Source: Mastacembelus armatus (lineage: Eukaryota > Chordata > Actinopteri > Synbranchiformes > Mastacembelidae). From it: a stretch of 64,000 bases of DNA. Below are positions 56,891 through 64,000 of this stretch, one piece after another. The notes beneath the pieces were generated by a model. That model made no database searches. It worked only from the letters and a program-made list of their open reading frames with translations, and had not been told where the DNA came from. The position numbers and the translations under genes were made by a program. The first letter of the stretch is position 1, and every line of letters starts with the position of its first letter. Location: contig NC_046634.1 of assembly GCF_900324485.2 (NCBI RefSeq), positions 3,241,501-3,305,500 on the forward strand, written 5' to 3'.

Positions 56891-59800
56891 GGTATATAGA
56901 ACCCCAAGATATTTCACAGGGTACAGAAAATAACTACAATTGTACACTGTTTAATTGTTTCACAATCTGCTGACTGTTTTATATTTTATTGCGATGTTAT
57001 AAATAGACTATTGTTCTCTCTCCTGCTCACATACAAAAACATACCAAACTGTTCTCTTTCCAGGCCTCAGGGAATTTTGGCCGCTGCTTCTCTCTGGATA
57101 CCAGGACCTGCATGTCCTCAAACGTCGGGTGGTTCCCTGCTTCTGCCTGAAAGGCCATCTGGTACTCTGGCACAGACTCTCCTAGAGGTAGGACAAGGCA
57201 GGAAAATGAAGGATGTGTCTTAGATCTTCATGCAGCAGAAATTTTATAAACGTGCTTTCTTTACAATAAAAGATGTTTCTGTCTGTGTTTTCCCCTATGA
57301 TCAGTGTGTATTTAATTACACTCTGCTGCATGTGGCATAGGGGCTCATTCTTGTTTGTTATGCTGATGGTAGTAAAAAAATAAATAGTACAACCATATGT
57401 GTTTTTGGACTGGTGTAGTTGATGTGATTCCTATGAACTACATAATCTACCCTATTTTACACAATCTTGTCTCTCATCTGTCTGTCTCACCAGGGAAAAG
57501 GTCTGTGCATCTCATGAAGGTCTCCCAGTAGACCAGGCCCAGAGCATACATGTCCACCTGCTTCAGTGCTGACTCACAATCCCTCAGGTTCACTGCACCC
57601 TCCAGTACCTCTGGAGCCATGTAGCGGATTGTCCCCACCTTGTAAACAAAGGAGGAATAAGTGGAGGTGAGTGGAAATTAGCCGCAGTGGCTGATAAGAA
57701 CAGGGAAGTGATGAAAAGATAAAGTGAGGCAACTGTCCATCATAGGGGCAATGGTACTGTGTACTATCATTAAGCCGAACACCTTTGCGCTCTGTTCCAC
57801 TGTGACAGTAATTTTAGAGAGGATGACACACAAATCAGCTTGTAGGACACACTTTTACACAAGAGCATGGTAAAATAATATCACTGTATAACAGATGCAC
57901 ATTGAATTAGATAACAGAAATTGAATAATAATCCATTTACAGTATTACATATTTAGAAAGTGACACAAGATTTCAAACAATTCTTGTGTTTACAACAATT
58001 AACTGTGATGCTGCTTTTATACAAAGATTCCAAAAGCTTTAATATTAATGATGCTTCGTCCTGAAAACTCACCTCACTTATAGCAGTGTTTTCCTCCTCC
58101 CCGTGTCGTGTCGGCCTGTTTCCTGTCAGCTTCATGGACAGGCCAAAATCGATGATGACACACGTGCCGTCAGCCTTGACGAGAATATTCCGGCTGTTCA
58201 GGTCCCTGTGTGAAACTGCTGGCTTGTACAAGTCTTGATGGATGAAAACCAAGAAAGGAGACAGAAGAAATTTCATTAAAATTTTGAGCCATCACTCCCA
58301 CAATTCCCTCCCTTCCAGATACAATATACACTGTCTGTTTCTGTGATATTAGCTAATGAATGAGAATAAACAAGTAATAGCTTTCTGCTCCCTCTGATTT
58401 CTCATTGTTCACCATAGCAAGATGCACTGCCAACAGACAGCTAAAACCTCTAATCTAATCTAATTAAGACCATGTCAGTCACTTCTGTCTGCAGTATTTT
58501 AGTGTCCAGCAGAGGGGGCAGTGAGGCTGAGGGCTACAGAAAGTTGTCAGTCACCAGGGTTATCTGCTGCCTGCTATTGATGTGCAGGAGAAATGGGGGA
58601 GGATGACGACTGTACCACAGGCAGAGATTCTGCTGTTAGCAACTACACATGGAACTGACAAACAACAGCTCTCTTTCCTTCTCTGTTACTTCTACATCAT
58701 GCTATCACTTTAGCAGAGAACTAGACTGCTGGATGCCCCCTACGTGAATTTGTCGTATGTAGAATGAGTTCTACTTCCTTCACAGCCTTTATACACTGCA
58801 AGTGAAGGTTCTTTCTTCCACACTTCTGATACTGTTTGATGTGTATCTGTGTTCATGAAGGAGTAGATTGAGGAGGGCCAAGTGCAACTGCTGTGACTTC
58901 GTGGAGTCAGAGAAATAAAAAACAAAAAACAAACAAACAAAAAAAAACAGTTAAGGCTCAGTCCAGTTATCATTGCTTCCTCTTATAGTAGATTTTGTTG
59001 AGCCACAGATATCACGTGTCATCTGAATCCATATCTTGCCTTTGCCTTCCTTCCCCCTACTTTGTCTCTCTCCATTTTTTTACTCTCTGAGGCTAGCTTG
59101 AGGTCAGTCTATAAATACCCTTAGACTGGGTGTGCACACCGCATGTACATGTGTGTTTGTGAAAATGCAGGGATACAAGACGTTCCAAGCCAAACAGACC
59201 CATGTGGAAGTGCAGCGCACAGATTTTAAGAAGGATGAAGCTCTAGGCAGTGAGACAGGATTAGGGGGCATAAAACACATAAAATCTAAAGCATTTGCAA
59301 ATAATCTAAACTCACTGGGCTAAACATACAAAAGCTTTCCCATTTCCCCCCACAATTTCTCATATGTGACTGTATTCCAGTAACAGATGGAAACAGCAAC
59401 TTTCGAACTTGAGCCTGAGTAAACTTTGAGCAGTTATGTAATTAACTTTGAGTGTATGTATGTATGTGTGTGTCTTCATACACCCTCCAGCTCACCTCCT
59501 TTGAAGAGCTCAGTGTGCAGATATGCCAGGCCGCGGGTGACTGAGTGAGCGAGCCGGCAGCTACTGACCCAGTCGTTGGTCTGGACGCTCAGGTAATGAC
59601 TCAAAGAACCCTAAGGACAACATTTCAATTTCACATATTCATTTTCAGGATAATTTATTGGTCCCTTCAAGCAGCAAATCAAGACAGCGAGTCTGCAAAC
59701 AAAGCACACATACACAACTAACCCACACAGAGAAAAAACATAAAAAGCAAAACAAAAAGAAATAAGGGTGCAGAGTGAGGGACACAAATATAAAGGAGAG

Positions 59801-62027
59801 TACACAGTAAAAAAGTAAAAAAGGATGTTTATACAGCACAATGAGTAGAGAAAATTCAGAAAAACTCAATCATAAGAATCACTTTAAAGATCTGACAGAA
59901 ACACAGACAAGAGGGGTACCAACTTGGTACCATTTCAAACACATCAACAAACAGTGAATGATGTGTGTTCAACCATTGATGCTAGGACAGGAGGACCTGA
60001 TGAATATGTGGATGTAAAAGAGGGATAAGACAATACTTTATCTCACTTGTCACAAAATTAATATTCTTAGAGATTAAGGTAGAAGGGTAAATTTGTTGGG
60101 TATTCTATTCTGTGTGTATATGTGTACACATACGTTTATGAGAGAGAAAGGACTTTACACAGCTCCCTCTGTAGACTTTAAAAATGTGCAATTGTATTTA
60201 AACAATGTTAACCAGGTTGACAGTGGCATAATTTGTTTATCAGATTCTTAATTAAAGATACAAATACAAATCTCCCACACACGTCTTTCAATATTGATGT
60301 AAACCTAAGCAAATTAAAGCTGAGGCTTGGCACTTTTATGTATCCATTATTAAATTTTAAATGTGTAACTATCTGAATACCTGCAATCTGGACTGCATGC
60401 AATTTATCCTTTTTTCACCTAATTATGTGCAAGGATGATGATATTCACATTATAAAAGAGCTTTTTAAAAAGGCTGACCTTGTGTTTTAAACCTCCCTGA
60501 GCATGGTTTCAGAATAAAACTGTTTTACAGAATATATTTTACCACCTATTAAAGACAATGCAGTTTCCTTGAGTTACATGCATAAGAAAAGCAAGAATTG
60601 TGTAATTCTGGTTTAAGAAAAATTTGTAAAGATGATGATGATGATGATGATGATGATGTCCTAGCTCCACAACAATGTTAGTGGAAATTATATTGGAGAT
60701 TTTTAATTTCCTTTCTCAATTATCTCCATCAACCAGGCCCTGACACACACGCACATACACTTAATCTTTTCTCTCAAAATCAATCACAAGGCAATTTGTG
60801 CATCCGCTACTAAAGAAAATTACATTAAATCTGTTCATTTTAAATAAATTATATTGTTAGTTGAATGCATTATGTGTCCCAGTCTCCTGTCCTGCTCACA
60901 CTGCGTTTTCATGGCAACACGTATTATAGCAATGGTTACTATGCATAATCGGCTCCTATAATAGGCTGGTTGGGGATCAGCTGACTTGTAATTATGAAGC
61001 TAAAGGCTTTGACAGGAAACTAGTCAATTTTAAGGTGTAGCCATGTTAATATAAAAGATGCAGCTCTCAGCATTCTGTGTTGACATGTGTTAATTTGTCT
61101 GCATGTTTATGTGCAGGAAAGGCTCATAGGGGAAATGATCATATATTTAATTGACAGTGACTACTCTCGCCATCATTTCTATGTTCAAGTCTATAAACTC
61201 TGAAAAAGGTGAAACCAAGCCCTTGTATGGGGCTAGTCATTCAATTGTGGAGTCAATATGCTCACTTTTTTCTAGTTTCAGCTTCTTAAATGAGAGGTGA
61301 GTCAAAAAGGGTAAAGTTTGTTGGACAAAACAATGCCACTTTTAATATTATGTATTCCGTAAATAGTTATTTAATATATTTAAATTACCTTACCAATTAT
61401 CTTTCTATATACTGTTATTCATTGTTAGTGGTGGAATCTTAATTTCACACAGGACTCACGCTGCTGAAATAGTACATGCATGCAAATTCAGCACAGCTTA
61501 AAGTGATCAGTATCCCTCTTCCTGTTCACTCTCCCACAGCTGCCTCAGAGCTGGATTAACTTACCACTAATGCTAACCTGCTAATACACAGTGGTGTGCA
61601 GATCATAAATACTCATGGCATGATTGGAAAAGGTCAATTATTGACTGACTTTATTAAAAGCACATTTCTGACAATAATAATAATTTACACTTGCTTCTTA
61701 TGGACTGAAATCTTAAGAATTATAACAATAATAAAGATGGGGCTGTTTGCACCCACTCACTCCATAATTAAAAATTCCTACAACATAAGTACTTACATGT
61801 GGGTAGTAGTCCATGACCAGCAGGTATTCTGTGCGTCCCTCTGGGCCTGTTCGCTCGTCGGCAGCCACAAACCGGGCGATGTTGTCATGCTCCAGAAGTG
61901 GTAGCCGGTAGATGGAGCATTCATTCAGAAAGTTCTGTCGGTTGGCTGCAGTGAACACCTTCACAGCAACAGGCCGCTCATCCAGAGAGCCACAGTACAC
62001 AGCGCCATATCTGCCACGCCCAATCAG
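54385..62027 (-). CDS. bmpr2: BMP receptor type II, 3' part (kinase domain and C-terminal tail)
   Basis: Eight exons, minus-strand order: 61797-62027, 59496-59610, 58073-58233, 57491-57638, 57045-57181, 56466-56638, 55037-56370, 54385-54638. They correspond to human BMPR2 exons 6-13; the first is 231 bp and the penultimate is the giant tail exon. The kinase domain shows the glycine loop [11 protein letters not shown], the ATP lysine in VAVKVF, catalytic [13 protein letters not shown], and [10 protein letters not shown]. The tail keeps family blocks [68 protein letters not shown] and TWVIST. BMPR2 is the constitutively active type II Ser/Thr kinase that phosphorylates type I receptors after BMP binding. 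The ligand-binding and membrane exons (1-5) are not in the window, so the gene is cut by the right edge. Whether this is copy a or b cannot be told. Confidence 0.95.
54870..54965. repeat. dispersed teleost repeat fragment in bmpr2 intron 12
   Basis: The text actttatttaaccagggta, then cactgagattaaacatctctttt and cctgggccaagagg is a motif series I recognise from a repeat common in fish genomes. It lies within the 398-bp intron between the last two bmpr2 exons. Class not assigned. Confidence 0.5.
59640..59880. repeat. possible retroelement tail in bmpr2 intron 7
   Basis: The start tttattggtcccttcaagc followed by A-rich, CA-rich sequence resembles the 3' tail of non-LTR elements common in fish (tttattgtccc...). 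The match is partial and the end is unclear. Confidence 0.3.
60632..60658. repeat. (GAT)n trinucleotide repeat
   Basis: Nine tandem GAT units lie in the long bmpr2 intron between exons 59496-59610 and 61797-62027. It is noncoding. Confidence 0.9.
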
Positions 62028-64000
62028 CTGAAAGAGGTGGTGGGATAAGAGAAGACTATTAATAGAGTTCTTTGTAATTTTAGACCTTAGGCGCTTGCTT
62101 GTCTGATAAGAAAAAAAGTGAATGATATGATATTTCTGTTTGTGCTACTTTCAAATGTCACAGAAATACTGACTAGAAAAGATACAGAAAGGTTGCTTGG
62201 CAGAGTGGCAATAAACAGAAATACATGAAGTGAGGTGCAAACAAAAACAATACAGCCAGGCAAGCAGAAGGAAAATTAAATGAATAACAGGTGAACAGCT
62301 GGGTTAAACTGCTAAAATGGCTCTAAGTTGATTCCAAATTATTCAATTAGCATCCTGAATTAATCAGAGCACAGCATACCATTAAGATCCAAACATTCTG
62401 CTTAAAAGCATATGCATAGGTGTAAGAAAACAAATTCAGGACTCCATTTGTGATTTCCACCTCTGCACTGCTAAATACATTTATCTGTGGCTATAAAATA
62501 TAAAGTGAAAACATTGGACACTGTTTTGTCTGTGCGGAAGGTTCCCCCCACCCCCACTCTCCACATCCCTGCAATGAGTTTGATGTGAAAGAACGTGTGC
62601 CTGCATTTGATAAGGCACAAGGACAGCATTCTGAATTCAACTCCTGCCTGAAGAGATACCACTATCTCTGCACTGAACTGGTCTGAATTGCATTAAACAT
62701 TTGTCAAAAGAGGAGAAAATCATCACTGCATCTCTGTAGCTAGTCAGTAACAGTCTCACAGCAAAAGCATCACTTTCTGAAACAGCTAACATTTCACACA
62801 GAAGATATCACACCTCTCTATTAGCATTTTAAGAAATCATTTACAGTTATAGACCATTTTTAAAAGCACACCATAGAGTTTTTTTCTACCTCCTTCCTTG
62901 TTCCAGTATGACAAACTTGCAGAGAATTGAAAGTCACTTGAGACAGACAAGCTAACTCAGTGTTTACTTTTGTTTTTTTCAGTAATGTTATTATGTGGTA
63001 AAGCAGCAAAAAGCAAAGATGCAGTTGATAAAACTGCTGGTCTGATGTGCTGGATTAGACTGCTGCTGATTTAAGGTGCCTTTAATAGACAGAAATTATT
63101 GTAAAATTTAAGTTTGTCTGAAAAGCTATTGAAGCTCTTCATGCAGCTTATCCTTATCTACTGTGGGTTGTGTCGCACAATTGATTTTCCCAATTATTAT
63201 AAGAGGTAGTGAGCACAAAGGCAGCATGACCCGCACTCACAATTAATGAAAATAAGACTCAGCTTGAAATCTTCCCATTAGGCTTTTATCTGATGATTCA
63301 GCTTGTAAACATCACAATAATAGCCACGTATCGGTTTGGAAATTTAAATTTGAGCATGTTTTCTACTGCACAAAATATGAGCCTGTACAAGACAGAACTA
63401 TAATAACTCACTCAGTGACTGATGTTTTCTTTTGTTTTTCAGAAGAGTAAAACTGTCACATCTGCTATCATGCTGTGCTTGTGTTCCCTTCCCGTACTTG
63501 CTTTTTGATCCCCTCATCCTGTTTACACAGTGGCTGAATATCATCCAGATTTCATTGACTTCCTATCACAGTATAAGCTCCCCCACTTTGATATAGGGAT
63601 TTCAAGATCTTGTGTCAGTGTAAGCAAATTCCTATTTTTGTGCGCTTAATGCGTCCTGCCATGATGCAATGATAAAAGTCACATTGAAATGACAAATGTA
63701 ACTCTAAACTATGATGTATTTTGGGTGTATTTTTGCCTCATTGCCTTTGGTTTCTCCTTTCTAACTCTTTTTTCCCCTCACTCACTCCCTGACAGACACA
63801 TTGAATGCAGCAATGCTGAAGCCTGTGACTACATGACTAATGATACAAGCGTTCATCTACCAAAATCAGGCAAGTATAAATCCACAGGATTTGGGGGAAT
63901 AAAAAATGGAGTGAGCCATGTTGTTAAGGGATATACTTTTTGGAGGCATTAATGCTATTTTCATATGACCATATAAACATCACCATTACCATTAAGAACT
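62028..64000 (-). other. bmpr2: bmpr2 intron 5 (part)
   Basis: The acceptor ctctttcag at about 62028-62036 (minus strand) opens the exon that codes for the start of the kinase domain. No upstream bmpr2 exon, such as the transmembrane exon, is recognisable before the window ends. The short open frames here do not resemble known proteins. Confidence 0.7.

Overview
This window looks like a ray-finned (teleost) fish nuclear genome. The genes are intron-rich with GT-AG introns. The protein sequences are vertebrate, long CA/TG, TA and GAT microsatellites are present, and several dispersed repeats are of types common in teleosts. All coordinates and exon structures below were read by eye from the sequence. 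Gene names rest on remembered vertebrate family sequences and human gene order, not on a database search.

Layout, left to right. (1) gca (grancalcin, penta-EF-hand), minus strand, 1560-6120, complete in 8 coding exons. (2) A repeat-rich gap, 6121-10988, with a long perfect hairpin, two oppositely oriented copies of a tRNA-type SINE and an ~840 bp MITE-like element. (3) A 26-exon S9B serine peptidase, plus strand, 10989-18675. It sits where FAP sits in human but carries a DPP4-type active-site residue. (4) gcg (proglucagon), plus strand, 20075-21613, encoding glucagon, GLP-1 and GLP-2, with visible signals for a GLP-1-only short transcript. (5) nufip1, minus strand, 22337-25475, convergent with gcg. 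(6) nop58, plus strand, 27095-31041, 15 exons, with two SNORD11-like box C/D snoRNAs in introns 8 and 9. (7) wdr12, plus strand, 31834-35306. (8) ica1l, plus strand, 36995-42918, with an in-frame 36-bp minisatellite encoding a 12-residue repeat. (9) fam117b, minus strand, 47287 to about 49524, with its 5' end unresolved. (10) The 3' part of bmpr2 (kinase domain and long tail), minus strand, 54385-62027; its 5' exons lie beyond the window.

The left block matches the human GCA-FAP-GCG neighbourhood (2q24) without IFIH1. The right block matches human 2q33 (NOP58-BMPR2-FAM117B-ICA1L-WDR12), with everything after nop58 inverted as a unit. nufip1 sits between the two blocks. Functionally the window pairs a peptide hormone gene with a peptidase of the family that trims such hormones. 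It also holds three ribosome or snoRNP biogenesis genes in a row: nufip1 (box C/D snoRNP assembly), nop58 (box C/D core protein, hosting C/D snoRNAs) and wdr12 (60S assembly). No viral element, CRISPR array or clearly novel multi-gene system was found.
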